From NCBI GenBank assembly GCA_023432805.1, contig JAEYUG010000100.1:1-15684 (forward strand): 15,684 nt of DNA, written 5' to 3'. The notes beneath the pieces were generated by a model. That model ran no database searches and was not told where the DNA came from. It saw only the letters and a list, made by a program, of their open reading frames with translations. Origin of the DNA: Bacteroidota bacterium. Its GTDB lineage: Bacteria; Bacteroidota; Ignavibacteria; SZUA-365. Below, piece by piece: positions 1 to 6,727 of the stretch. A program made the translations under genes and the position numbers. Within the stretch, counting starts at the first letter, position 1; each line of letters starts with the position of its first letter.

Positions 1-146
1 CGAAGACGTCCACCGACCTTTCTTGGTGGACGAAGACGTCCACCGACCTTTCTTGGTGGACGAAGACGTCCACCGACCTTTCTTGGTGGACGAAGACGTC
101 CACCGACCTGTCTTGGTGGACGAAGACGTCCACCGACCTGTCGGTC
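1..146. repeat. Tandem hairpin array 1 (30-bp period)
   Basis: At least four and a half head-to-tail copies of a 30-bp unit run from the window edge. Each unit contains a perfect 8-bp stem, GGTGGACG/CGTCCACC, with the 4-nt loop AAGA (full hairpins at 25-44, 55-74, 85-104 and 115-134; half a hairpin at 1-14). The hairpins are joined by a 10-nt linker, GACCTTTCTT, which becomes GACCTGTCTT in the copy at 105-114. The last linker runs into a small GACC/GGTC hairpin at 135-146. The left end is cut by the window, so copy number and the neighbouring gene are unknown. There are no unique spacers and no open frame that looks coding. Confidence 0.95.
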
Positions 147-279
147 CCCCACCATCGGCCGACCCCATTGGGTTTCCCGTGGGGTTTCGCTACCTTGCGT
201 GATCGTGCAAAGTGGACCCATTGGTCCGCTATTGCATCGCCCTCCCCTCCCACATCGTGACCACCAACGAGGATTGTGC
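147..279 (+). other. Leader region upstream of the OPT gene
   Basis: This 133-nt stretch has no gene. It holds two further inverted repeats: ACCCCA/TGGGGT (162-167 with 180-185), followed by only a short T run, which could be a weak terminator for whatever lies to the left; and GGACC/GGTCC with a CATT loop (214-227). No convincing -35/-10 pair was found. A Shine-Dalgarno-like GAGGA lies at 269-273, six bases before the ATG at 280. Confidence 0.5.
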
Positions 280-2262
280 ATGGAACCAACATCACGCAGT
301 CTTCCCAAGAACGCCTACACCACCCTCGCGCCCGGCGAGACGTACGTGCCGCTCGTGCCGGCCTCTGCGAATCCCCGTGAAATCAGCTTCTACTCGGTGG
401 GCTGGGGACTCTTCTTCGCCGTGCTCTTCTCCGCCGCGGCCGCCTACCTCGGCCTGAAGATCGGGCAGGTGTTCGAGGCCGCCATTCCCATCGCGATCAT
501 CGCCGTCGGACTCTCCGGCGCGATGAAGCGCAAGAACGCGCTGAGCGAGAACGTCATCATCCAGAGCATCGGCGCCGCATCCGGCGTGGTGGTGGCTGGT
601 GCGATCTTCACCATCCCGGCGCTCTACATCCTCAACCTGCCAGCGAACTTCTGGCACATCTTCCTTGCCTCCGCCTTCGGAGGCTTCCTCGGCATTCTCT
701 ACATGATCCCCTTCCGTAGCTACTTCGTCAAGGAGATGCACGGCGAGCTTCCCTTCCCCGAAGCCACCGCCACGAGCGAAGTGCTGGTCGCGGGCGAGGG
801 CGGTGGCGATCAGGCCAAGGTACTGCTCAGCGCTTCGCTGGTCGGCGGACTCTACGACTTCATGGTCACCACCTTCGGCCTCTGGAAGGAGACCTTCTCG
901 ACCAAGGTGCTGCCCGGACTCGACCACATCGCCAACAGCTTCCGCATCGAGTTCCGGCTCAACACGCTGGCTGCGGTGACCGGTCTCGGCTACATCATCG
1001 GCCTGAAGTATGCGGCGATCATCGCGGCCGGTTCCTTCCTTTCCTGGTTCCTTCTCATTCCCCTCGTCGGATACATCGGCGACGCACTCACCGTGCCCAT
1101 CGGCGCGAACGTGACGACGCTGATCAAGGACATGAACGCAGAGCAGATCTTCCGCGCGTATGTGCGGCACATCGGCATCGGCGGCATCGCGATGGCGGGC
1201 ATCATCGGCATCATCAAGTCCAGCAAGATCATCGGCGGCGCCTTCAAGCTCGCGGCGGGAGAGATCTTTGGAAAGAAGGACGCGAAGGTCGAGGGCTCGG
1301 CCGAGCGCACCGACCGCGACATCCCGATGGCGACCGTCGTGTCGCTGATCGTCGTTGTGCTGGCAGCGCTGTTCGTGTTCTTCTGGCAGGGCGTGGTCGG
1401 CAATCTCATGCAGAGCATTGCGGGACTCCTGATCGTCGCCGTGATCGCGTTTCTGTTCACGACCGTCGCTGCGCGTGCCACGGCCATCGTCGGCACGAAT
1501 CCCGTCTCCGGCATGACGCTGATGACGTTGATCTTCTCGTCGTTCATCCTCGTGCAGGTCGGCCTCACCGGCGAAACCGGCATGGTATCGGCCCTGATCA
1601 TCGGTGGCGTGGTCTGCACCGCACTCTCGACCGCGGGCGGCTTTATCACCGACCTCAAGATCGGCTACTGGCTCGGCAACACGCCCATGCAGCAGCAGAA
1701 ATACAAGTTCCTTGGTGTCGTGCTCGCAGCGGCATCGGTCGGCGGCGTGATCCTCCTGCTCAACGAGACCTACGGGTTCACCGGACCCAACGCACTCGTC
1801 GCACCGCAGGCCAACGCCATGGCTGCCGTGATCCAGCCCCTCATGTCGAACCAGCCGGCTCCCTGGGTGCTCTACCTTGCCGGCGCGCTCATCGCTCTCT
1901 CACTCGAGATGATCAAGGTGCCGCCCCTCGCCTTCGCCCTCGGCATGTACATCCCCCTCGAGCTCAACACCCCCGTGCTGGCAGGCGGCATCATCTCCCA
2001 CCTCGTCTCGAACAGTTCGAAGAACGAAGCCCTCAACGGCGCGCGGCGCGAGCGCGGCACACTCATCGCTTCGGGCTTCATCGCCGGCGGTTCGATCATG
2101 GGCGTGCTCAGCGCGGCCCTGAAGTTCTTCGGTATCAACTACATGGATTTCGGGTGGACCTGGTCGGAGACCCCCGGTGCGGAAATGCTCGCCATGGTGA
2201 TGTTCGCACTGCTCGCTGTGTATCTGTACTGGGATGCGCGCCGTGTAAAGAATCCCGCGTAG
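280..2262 (+). CDS. OPT family oligopeptide transporter
   Basis: A 660-residue inner-membrane protein of the oligopeptide transporter (OPT) family, predicted to import small peptides or metal-chelate-type substrates using an ion gradient; the exact substrate cannot be read from sequence. It is almost wholly hydrophobic, with about fourteen or more membrane segments. Family-typical stretches are visible: EAAIP at residues 66-70, NALSENVIIQSIGAASG at about 86-102, HGELPFPEATATSEVL at 154-169 and GTNPVSGMT at 405-413. The length fits the bacterial OPT clade. The frame is open back to a GTG at 199, but ATG 280 is preferred because GAGGA sits six bases upstream and the extra 27 residues are low-complexity and unlike the family. 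The gene is monocistronic, between a hairpin array and a strong terminator. Confidence 0.93.
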   Translation: MEPTSRSLPKNAYTTLAPGETYVPLVPASANPREISFYSVGWGLFFAVLFSAAAAYLGLKIGQVFEAAIPIAIIAVGLSGAMKRKNALSENVIIQSIGAASGVVVAGAIFTIPALYILNLPANFWHIFLASAFGGFLGILYMIPFRSYFVKEMHGELPFPEATATSEVLVAGEGGGDQAKVLLSASLVGGLYDFMVTTFGLWKETFSTKVLPGLDHIANSFRIEFRLNTLAAVTGLGYIIGLKYAAIIAAGSFLSWFLLIPLVGYIGDALTVPIGANVTTLIKDMNAEQIFRAYVRHIGIGGIAMAGIIGIIKSSKIIGGAFKLAAGEIFGKKDAKVEGSAERTDRDIPMATVVSLIVVVLAALFVFFWQGVVGNLMQSIAGLLIVAVIAFLFTTVAARATAIVGTNPVSGMTLMTLIFSSFILVQVGLTGETGMVSALIIGGVVCTALSTAGGFITDLKIGYWLGNTPMQQQKYKFLGVVLAAASVGGVILLLNETYGFTGPNALVAPQANAMAAVIQPLMSNQPAPWVLYLAGALIALSLEMIKVPPLAFALGMYIPLELNTPVLAGGIISHLVSNSSKNEALNGARRERGTLIASGFIAGGSIMGVLSAALKFFGINYMDFGWTWSETPGAEMLAMVMFALLAVYLYWDARRVKNPA

Positions 2263-2283
2263 GTCACCGGATCCCCTTCATGC

Positions 2284-2313
2284 AACGAGGCGCCCGCGGG
2301 CGCCTCGTTTCGT
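2284..2313 (+). terminator. Intrinsic terminator of the OPT gene
   Basis: A perfect GC-rich inverted repeat has arms 2284-2295 and 2298-2309 (AACGAGGCGCCC and its complement); allowing a 4-nt loop gives an 11-bp stem. It is followed on the plus strand by TTTCGTTTC. It lies 21 bases after the stop codon of the transporter gene. On the minus strand the tail is not T-rich, so any role for the converging gene would be weaker. Confidence 0.85.
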
Positions 2314-2346
2314 TTCATCCGGGGGAAGCCCCCGCCGGCCGCAACC

Positions 2347-3129
2347 TCAGCGCGGCGACACCGCCACCTTCCAGGCCCGGGTCGTCTCCATGCGGATGGT
2401 CTTCGAATCCCCGGTCGCATCTTCGACCACGTAGAGCGTCGACACTTCCTTTTCGCGATGTTCGACGTAACAGCCGTGCTGTGCGTCATAGAGCGCAGAC
2501 CCCGTCGTTTCGACGGTTGCCGAGGCATTCGCCGATGGTTCGTTCTTCGGTGCATCGACCGTGAAGGTCACATCGACGAGCTGGGAACCCTTGCGCGGCG
2601 ACACGCCGCTCACACGCACGATCTGCGCCGACGCATCGTGCGTAGCGAGACCCGTGAGGAAGAGAAGTCCCCGCAGATCGCGCAGCACCATGCGGCGCAG
2701 CATCGGTTCGGGCATGGGCCCTTCGATCACATCGGGCGTCATGGTTCCGATCGTGCCATCGGACGCCACATCGAAACGCACCTTGTAGTCGATCGGGGCG
2801 GCTTCCGCACCGGCGTCACCGCGGAAGCGATACACGGTCAGCGTCACCGGGAGGGATCCCCCCTTCGGTTCACCTGTCTCGATCATCACATCCTGCAGGG
2901 AGGAGGTCGGCACCATTTCGCGGAAGGCGTTCGTGCCGGAAATCGCGCGCTGCTGTGTTGCCAGATATTTCATCGCAGGTTTCAGCGATGCGACGGGCGG
3001 TGTGGAAACACCCGCAGGCACAACGACGCCGGTCGGAACTGCCGCACCCTGTGCGTGAGCAGGCAGGGGTGCGAGTGAAACACCGAGTACGAACGTGAGT
3101 GTCGCTGCTGCGGTACGGAACGAGCGCAT
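2347..3129 (-). CDS. Secreted protein of unknown function
   Basis: A 260-residue protein not recognised as a member of any named family. The N-terminus is a clear Sec signal peptide: basic MRSFR, a hydrophobic stretch to about residue 20, then PAHA before Gln27 as the likely cleavage site. There is no lipobox Cys, so it should be periplasmic or exported. The mature part alternates short charged and beta-prone strands, with one Cys near residue 220 and no visible catalytic motif or T9SS tail. ATG 3129 is chosen over an in-frame ATG at 3153 because GGAG lies seven bases upstream of 3129 while the longer form has no ribosome site, and a candidate promoter at 3165-3193 would put the longer start close to the transcription start. 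It converges on the OPT gene and is separate from the paa operon. Confidence 0.8.
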   Translation of the reverse strand: MRSFRTAAATLTFVLGVSLAPLPAHAQGAAVPTGVVVPAGVSTPPVASLKPAMKYLATQQRAISGTNAFREMVPTSSLQDVMIETGEPKGGSLPVTLTVYRFRGDAGAEAAPIDYKVRFDVASDGTIGTMTPDVIEGPMPEPMLRRMVLRDLRGLLFLTGLATHDASAQIVRVSGVSPRKGSQLVDVTFTVDAPKNEPSANASATVETTGSALYDAQHGCYVEHREKEVSTLYVVEDATGDSKTIRMETTRAWKVAVSPR

Positions 3130-3164
3130 GAGAATACTCCGGATCAGTTGCATGTCAGATGCGA

Positions 3165-3193
3165 AGATTACACAATTCCCCGACACAATGAAA
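3165..3193 (-). promoter_or_regulatory. Candidate promoter of the secreted-protein gene
   Basis: Reading the minus strand, TTTCAT (3188-3193) and TAATCT (3165-3170) are separated by 17 bases. The predicted transcription start falls about 30 bases before ATG 3129. The -10-like hexamer resembles those upstream of paaA and the enoyl-CoA hydratase gene. The match to sigma-70 consensus is only moderate. Confidence 0.3.
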
Positions 3194-3207
3194 GGGCAAC
3201 TGCGGGT

Positions 3208-3282
3208 GGACGCCCCTGTGAGAGGGTGGCCGCCCCTGTGGGAGATCGGACGCCCCTGTGAGAGGGTGAACGCCCCCGTCCG
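3208..3282. repeat. 20-bp tandem repeat, about 3.75 copies
   Basis: Units at 3208-3227, 3228-3247, 3248-3267 and a partial 3268-3282 share the core CGCCCCTGTG. Units 1 and 3 are identical; unit 2 differs at several bases. It lies between the 3' end of paaD and the promoter of the next minus-strand gene. The GGACGCCC element recalls the first hairpin of the array at 7506, but the 20-bp unit has only a weak internal stem (CCCT/AGGG). Confidence 0.9.
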
Positions 3283-3316
3283 TTGCCGGCAAATCCTGCC
3301 GCAGGAAACGGAATCC

Positions 3317-3808
3317 CTACAACGCCTTGAACTTCTCGAACGGCTGCTGGCACGCATTGCAGTAGTAGATCGCGCGGCACAGCGTCGGACCAAACCCGTT
3401 CTCGATCTTCGTGTTCACGCTCTCGCACCAGGGACACGCCACCGGCGCGAACATTTCCCACTCGACGTTGCCGCCGTGCAGATGCGGAGGCGCCAGCCCG
3501 ATCTTCTTCATCTTCTCGCGCGCACTCTCGCTCATGCGATCGGTGGACCACGGTTTCCGCACCACCGTGACGTCGGGTTCCAGGCCCGCGCCGCGCACGG
3601 CTTCCGCAACATCGTCGCGCATGACATCGAGGGCGGGACACCCCGAAAACGTCGGGATCATCGTAACGTGCGCAATCCCATCCTCCACCCTGATCTCATC
3701 GATGATGCCCATCTCCACCAGCGACACGGTCGGGATTTCGGGATCCTTCACGCCGTCGAGCGCGCGCCAGAGCGCCTCGACGGAATCGGCATGCAGTATT
3801 TCGGACAT
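3317..3808 (-). CDS. paaD: Phenylacetyl-CoA epoxidase accessory protein PaaD
   Basis: A 163-residue cytoplasmic protein (PaaD, called PaaJ in older work) needed for activity of the PaaABCE epoxidase and thought to act in Fe-S or metal-centre assembly. Residues 1-85 form a MIP18/DUF59 domain with DPEIP at 22-26 and PTFSGCPAL at 52-60, including the conserved Cys57. The C-terminus is a zinc ribbon with CPWC at 125-128 and CNAC at 150-153, ending FEKFKAL as is usual for PaaD. GAGGA lies just upstream of ATG 3808, overlapping the end of paaC, whose stop is only nine bases away, so translation is probably coupled. It is the last gene of paaABCD and no paaE follows. Confidence 0.95.
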   Translation of the reverse strand: MSEILHADSVEALWRALDGVKDPEIPTVSLVEMGIIDEIRVEDGIAHVTMIPTFSGCPALDVMRDDVAEAVRGAGLEPDVTVVRKPWSTDRMSESAREKMKKIGLAPPHLHGGNVEWEMFAPVACPWCESVNTKIENGFGPTLCRAIYYCNACQQPFEKFKAL

Positions 3809-3817
3809 GGCGATCCT

Positions 3818-4603
3818 CTACCAGCGTGCGTCGGGATCGGCGTTCGAGAGCATCGTGATCGCCTCGAGAATCGCGAGCAGATGCTCGGTGTGCGCGCCTG
3901 TGCGACCGCCGGTCACGGCGTCGACCGAGGGCACCCACGACTCGCCCTCGAGTTGCGCAGGCACCTGCAGACCGAAGCCCGCCAGCTGCGGCACGACACG
4001 CGCGAGCCAGCGCGCACGCACCTGCGCCTCGTCGGGAACGAGTCCCTCGGCCACGAGCACACCCTGCCCCGGCACGCCCTCGAAAAGTCCGAGCGCGTAG
4101 GGGAAGCACTCGTCGAGCGCAGACTGCATGCGGATGCGGCTCACCTCGGTGCCGCCCGCGAGGCGCTCGACCATCATCACACCGTGCATCATGTGGTAGC
4201 GCTCTTCCTGCAGCATCTTCGCGGCCAGCTCTCGCACGCGGTCGTCGGCGGATGTCGCAAGCCCCGTGAGCCGCTCGTTCTCGGCCGCGTCGTAGAGATA
4301 CCGCCGCATGAGACTGAACGCATAGTCGCCGCGCGGCAGCTCGGTCAGCACCGCGTTGCGGTACTCGCCCGGCGCGCGGTGAAACGCGTAGGTGTCTGCG
4401 TCGGATGCGCCGAGCGCATGCGTCAGTTCGAAGATGCCGAGCGCGTGCCCGAGCTCGTCCTGCGCCATGCTCGAAAAGGCGATATCCTCTTCGATGATCG
4501 GCCCAAGGCCGGTCCACTCGCTGTCGCGATGCCCGAGCATGAATTCATCGTCACCGAGGGCCGTCAGGTAGGTGACAAGTGCTGTGCGGATGTCGTCGTT
4601 CAT
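3818..4603 (-). CDS. paaC: Phenylacetyl-CoA epoxidase subunit PaaC
   Basis: A 261-residue ferritin-like subunit that pairs with PaaA in the epoxidase core acting on phenylacetyl-CoA. PaaC of model proteobacteria is regarded as structural because it lacks iron ligands. Here the six positions are filled: Glu20, Glu50 and His53 (DELGH), Asp105, Glu134 and His137 (EERYH). The Glu20-Glu50 gap (30) and Asp105-Glu134 gap (29) equal those of the PaaA encoded upstream. Other PaaC landmarks are LGHRDSEWTG at 23-32 and HTEHLLAIL near the C-terminus. ATG 4603 is preferred to ATG 4648, which adds 15 residues without homology and has no ribosome site. It follows paaB after 90 bases and precedes paaD by nine. 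Confidence 0.95.
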   Translation of the reverse strand: MNDDIRTALVTYLTALGDDEFMLGHRDSEWTGLGPIIEEDIAFSSMAQDELGHALGIFELTHALGASDADTYAFHRAPGEYRNAVLTELPRGDYAFSLMRRYLYDAAENERLTGLATSADDRVRELAAKMLQEERYHMMHGVMMVERLAGGTEVSRIRMQSALDECFPYALGLFEGVPGQGVLVAEGLVPDEAQVRARWLARVVPQLAGFGLQVPAQLEGESWVPSVDAVTGGRTGAHTEHLLAILEAITMLSNADPDARW

Positions 4604-4650
4604 GTGGGATCGCTCTGGTGTGGGATTGGAAAATCGCCGGTTGCACATCG

Positions 4651-4671
4651 CGTCGCCCGGGGGCGGCGACG
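4651..4671 (-). promoter_or_regulatory. Intercistronic hairpin between paaB and paaC
   Basis: The 90-base gap between paaB and paaC contains a 7-bp GC stem (CGTCGCC at 4651-4657 with GGCGACG at 4665-4671) and a 7-nt loop. No T run follows on the minus strand, so it is not an obvious terminator. It could set mRNA stability or relative expression within the operon. The function is inference. Confidence 0.35.
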
Positions 4672-4693
4672 TGCATGCGGACCTGCAGATGCG

Positions 4694-5059
4694 CTACGCA
4701 TCCCTGCGGGGAAGCGGTTTGTCGAGCTTGTAACCTGAGGTGTTGCGATAGGACCGGTCGAAGCGGGCGTGGAACATCTCCTCGTCCTCATACGCGGTCG
4801 CATGCACATGGCGCGTGTCCACGACCCAGAGATTCACGCAGGACTGCCGCCGCGTGAAGTTCTCCTTGGCCAGCACCAGCGCCATCTCCGCATCGGGTGC
4901 GTGCACCGCGCCCACGTTGACGTGCGCATCGCCGCGCTTCTCCTGCACGAACACCTCCCACTCCGGCCACTGCGTGTCGTGCTCCGGAAGCGGTGCGTCA
5001 AGCTGTGCGAGTCCTTTCTCGATCGGTTGATGATAACACTTGAATGACCAGCGTTTCAC
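4694..5059 (-). CDS. paaB: Phenylacetyl-CoA epoxidase subunit PaaB
   Basis: A 121-residue small subunit that bridges PaaA-PaaC heterodimers in the epoxidase. Recognised by TQWPEWEVFVQ at about residues 29-39, the VGAVHAPDAEMAL stretch at 49-61, then ENFTRRQSCVNLWVV, all close to the PaaB family pattern. The start codon is GTG (minus strand, 5059-5057), supported by a strong AGGAG at 5065-5069 with suitable spacing and by the typical N-terminus MKRWSFKCY. The stop of paaA lies 35 bases upstream. The family has no known catalytic residues. Confidence 0.95.
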   Translation of the reverse strand: MKRWSFKCYHQPIEKGLAQLDAPLPEHDTQWPEWEVFVQEKRGDAHVNVGAVHAPDAEMALVLAKENFTRRQSCVNLWVVDTRHVHATAYEDEEMFHARFDRSYRNTSGYKLDKPLPRRDA

Positions 5060-5094
5060 GATGTCTCCTGTGTGTGCACCCGTGTGCGGTTCGC

Positions 5095-6024
5095 CTATGC
5101 GCTTCTGCCTTCATGCACGAACGCCTCGAGCGCCTCGCGCACCCAGCGTCCCTCCTCGTGCGCAAGCCGCCGCACGCCGAGACGCTCCTTGTTCATCGGA
5201 CCGTCGCCGCGGATCACCCGCTTGAACTCGTCCCAGTCCGGCTCGGTGAACAGCCACTCGCCCTTCTCCTCGTCAAAACGGAGCTCGGGGTCCGGAATCA
5301 CCAGATCGAAGGCGCGGATCTTCGGCACGAACTTCGTGAGGAACTCCTGCCGCAGCTCGTCGTTCGACTTGATCTTCACCTTCCAGCGCATCAGGTCGGC
5401 GCTGTGCACGCTGTCTTTGTCACGCGGACCGAAGAAGGTCATGATCGGCGGCCACCAGCGGTTGAGCGCATCCTGCACCATCGCGCGCTGCTTCCCGGTA
5501 CCGGCCATCAAATGGCAGACGCTGTCGTAGCCCTGCTTGAGGTGGAAGCCCTCCTCGAAGCAGATCCGCTCCATCGCCCGGGCGTAGGGACCGTAGCTGC
5601 CCAGCAGCAGCTTTGTCTGATTGACGATCGCCGCACCGTCGATCAGCCAGCCGATGATCGCAATATCGGCCCAGGTCTCGGCGGGATAGTTGAACACGTT
5701 CGAGTAGATCGCCTGTCCGGTCAGGAGCTGATTGACCATCTCCTCGCGCGAGGGACCCAGGGTCTCGGCGGCACGGTAGAGCATCTGGCCGTGCCCGATC
5801 TCATCCTGCACCTTCGCGATCAGCGCCATCTTGCGTTTGAACGTCGGCGCGTAGGGAATCCACGTGCCCTCCGGCAGCGCCCCGATCACCTCGCTGTGTG
5901 CGTGCTGCGAAATCATGCGGATCAGTCCGTTCCGGTACCGTTCGGGCATCCAGTCTCCCGGCTCGATCTTCTCGCCGCGAGTGATGCGTGCCTCAAACTG
6001 CTCGAGTAATGCGTCTTCAGTCAT
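5095..6024 (-). CDS. paaA: Phenylacetyl-CoA epoxidase catalytic subunit PaaA
   Basis: A 309-residue di-iron oxygenase subunit that forms the 1,2-epoxide of phenylacetyl-CoA, the committed step of aerobic phenylacetate breakdown. Ferritin-like ligands are all visible: Glu45 (HAHSEVIG), Glu75 and His78 (QDEIGH), Asp129 (WLIDGAA), Glu158 and His161 (EEGFH). Length and order of motifs are normal for PaaA. ATG 6024 is preceded by AGGAGAGGA on the minus strand, a strong ribosome site. It is the first gene of paaABCD; electron supply would need a PaaE-type reductase, not present in this window. Confidence 0.97.
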   Translation of the reverse strand: MTEDALLEQFEARITRGEKIEPGDWMPERYRNGLIRMISQHAHSEVIGALPEGTWIPYAPTFKRKMALIAKVQDEIGHGQMLYRAAETLGPSREEMVNQLLTGQAIYSNVFNYPAETWADIAIIGWLIDGAAIVNQTKLLLGSYGPYARAMERICFEEGFHLKQGYDSVCHLMAGTGKQRAMVQDALNRWWPPIMTFFGPRDKDSVHSADLMRWKVKIKSNDELRQEFLTKFVPKIRAFDLVIPDPELRFDEEKGEWLFTEPDWDEFKRVIRGDGPMNKERLGVRRLAHEEGRWVREALEAFVHEGRSA

Positions 6025-6091
6025 CGAATCCTCTCCTGGCTCATGCAGGCAGGTGGATGGAAATGTGGGAAGGTGCGTCGCGACAGCCCTG

Positions 6092-6120
6092 AAATTAGGA
6101 CCCTGCTCCTACGAAAACAA
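6092..6120 (-). promoter_or_regulatory. Candidate promoter of the paa operon
   Basis: On the minus strand TTGTTT (6115-6120) is followed after 17 bases by TAATTT (6092-6097). Transcription would start near 6084, giving a leader of about 60 bases before paaA. No clear operator palindrome for a PaaR/PaaX-type repressor was recognised nearby. Confidence 0.4.
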
Positions 6121-6164
6121 ACAGCGGAAGCCCCCCGTTCCACAATAATCGGTGCCAATGGACG

Positions 6165-6313
6165 GGCGGCGTCTCGCCGCCAGAACGGTCGGTGGACGTC
6201 CTCGTCCACCAGAACGGTCGGTGGACGTCCTCGTCCACCAGAAAGGTCGGTGGACGTCCTCGTCCACCCTGCACCCACAAAGCATTCGTCAAGAGTGGAC
6301 GTGGACGTCCACC
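6165..6313. repeat. Hairpin array 2 (29-bp period, opposite orientation to array 1)
   Basis: Five hairpins occur in a row. GGCGGCG/CGCCGCC with loop TCT lies at 6165-6181. Three copies of GGTGGACG/CGTCCACC with loop TCCT lie at 6191-6210, 6220-6239 and 6249-6268, each preceded by the 9-nt linker AGAACGGTC or AGAAAGGTC. After a 26-nt stretch comes GTGGACG/CGTCCAC with loop TGGA at 6295-6312. The unit is the reverse complement of that in array 1 with one linker base missing. The stretch after 6268 (TGCACCCA, then AGCATTCGTCAA) recurs inverted at 7556-7580. It fills the space between the 3' end of the thioredoxin-like gene and the paa promoter. Confidence 0.95.
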
Positions 6314-6327
6314 CTCCTCTCAAGACA

Positions 6328-6639
6328 TCACTCCCTCGCGCCGACCACTCGTTCCAGCACCGCCTCGATCTCCCCGACGGACACCGAGCGGCTGAAGCGC
6401 GCGACCTCACGGCCTTCCATGAACACGATCACCGTCGGCGCCGCAAACACCACATGCTGCCCTGCCACATCCGGATACATCGACGAATCCACATACATGA
6501 ACTCCACCCCGGCATGCTCGGCGGCCATCCGCTCCACCTTGGGACGCAGCACCACGCACACATTGCAGGCGGGAATCGAGAAATACGCCAGCAGCAGCGG
6601 CGTCTGCCGAATGCGGTCGAAAAGGTCCTGACTGGTCAT
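6328..6639 (-). CDS. Thioredoxin family protein
   Basis: A 103-residue single-domain thioredoxin fold with no signal peptide, so probably a cytoplasmic thiol-disulfide protein. The active site is Cys25-Asn-Val-Cys28, preceded by YFSIPA, and the cis-proline is Pro68 in AAPTVIVF. The usual WCGPC is absent; the xxxCxxC followed by LRPKVE resembles small YtpP/thioredoxin-like proteins rather than the main thioredoxin. Its partner cannot be inferred. AGGA lies about ten bases before ATG 6639, slightly far. It diverges from the enoyl-CoA hydratase gene, and hairpin array 2 begins 15 bases past its stop. Confidence 0.88.
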   Translation of the reverse strand: MTSQDLFDRIRQTPLLLAYFSIPACNVCVVLRPKVERMAAEHAGVEFMYVDSSMYPDVAGQHVVFAAPTVIVFMEGREVARFSRSVSVGEIEAVLERVVGARE

Positions 6640-6654
6640 GGGTCGAGCGTCCTG

Positions 6655-6684
6655 TTGTGCGTTGCGCGGTTCGTTCCTAATATA
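6655..6684 (+). promoter_or_regulatory. Candidate divergent promoter with shared -10
   Basis: TTGTGC (6655-6660), 17 bases, then TAATAT (6678-6683) would drive the hydratase gene with a start near 6690. The overlapping TATATT on the other strand (6684-6679) could serve as the -10 for the thioredoxin-like gene, giving a leader of about 33 bases. TAATATA is nearly symmetric, which would allow initiation in both directions. No good -35 was seen for the minus direction. Confidence 0.35.
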
Positions 6685-6727
6685 GATGCACCGATCATCC
6701 CAATCGATTCACTCGCCGCAGACCGCC

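Noticed and set aside
1..146. CRISPR array
   Set aside because: The 30-bp units are directly contiguous with no unique spacers, each unit contains its own hairpin, and no cas genes are present in the window.
4604..4648. Longer PaaC starting at 4648
   Set aside because: No ribosome site, the added 15 residues are unlike PaaC, and the family N-terminus fits ATG 4603.
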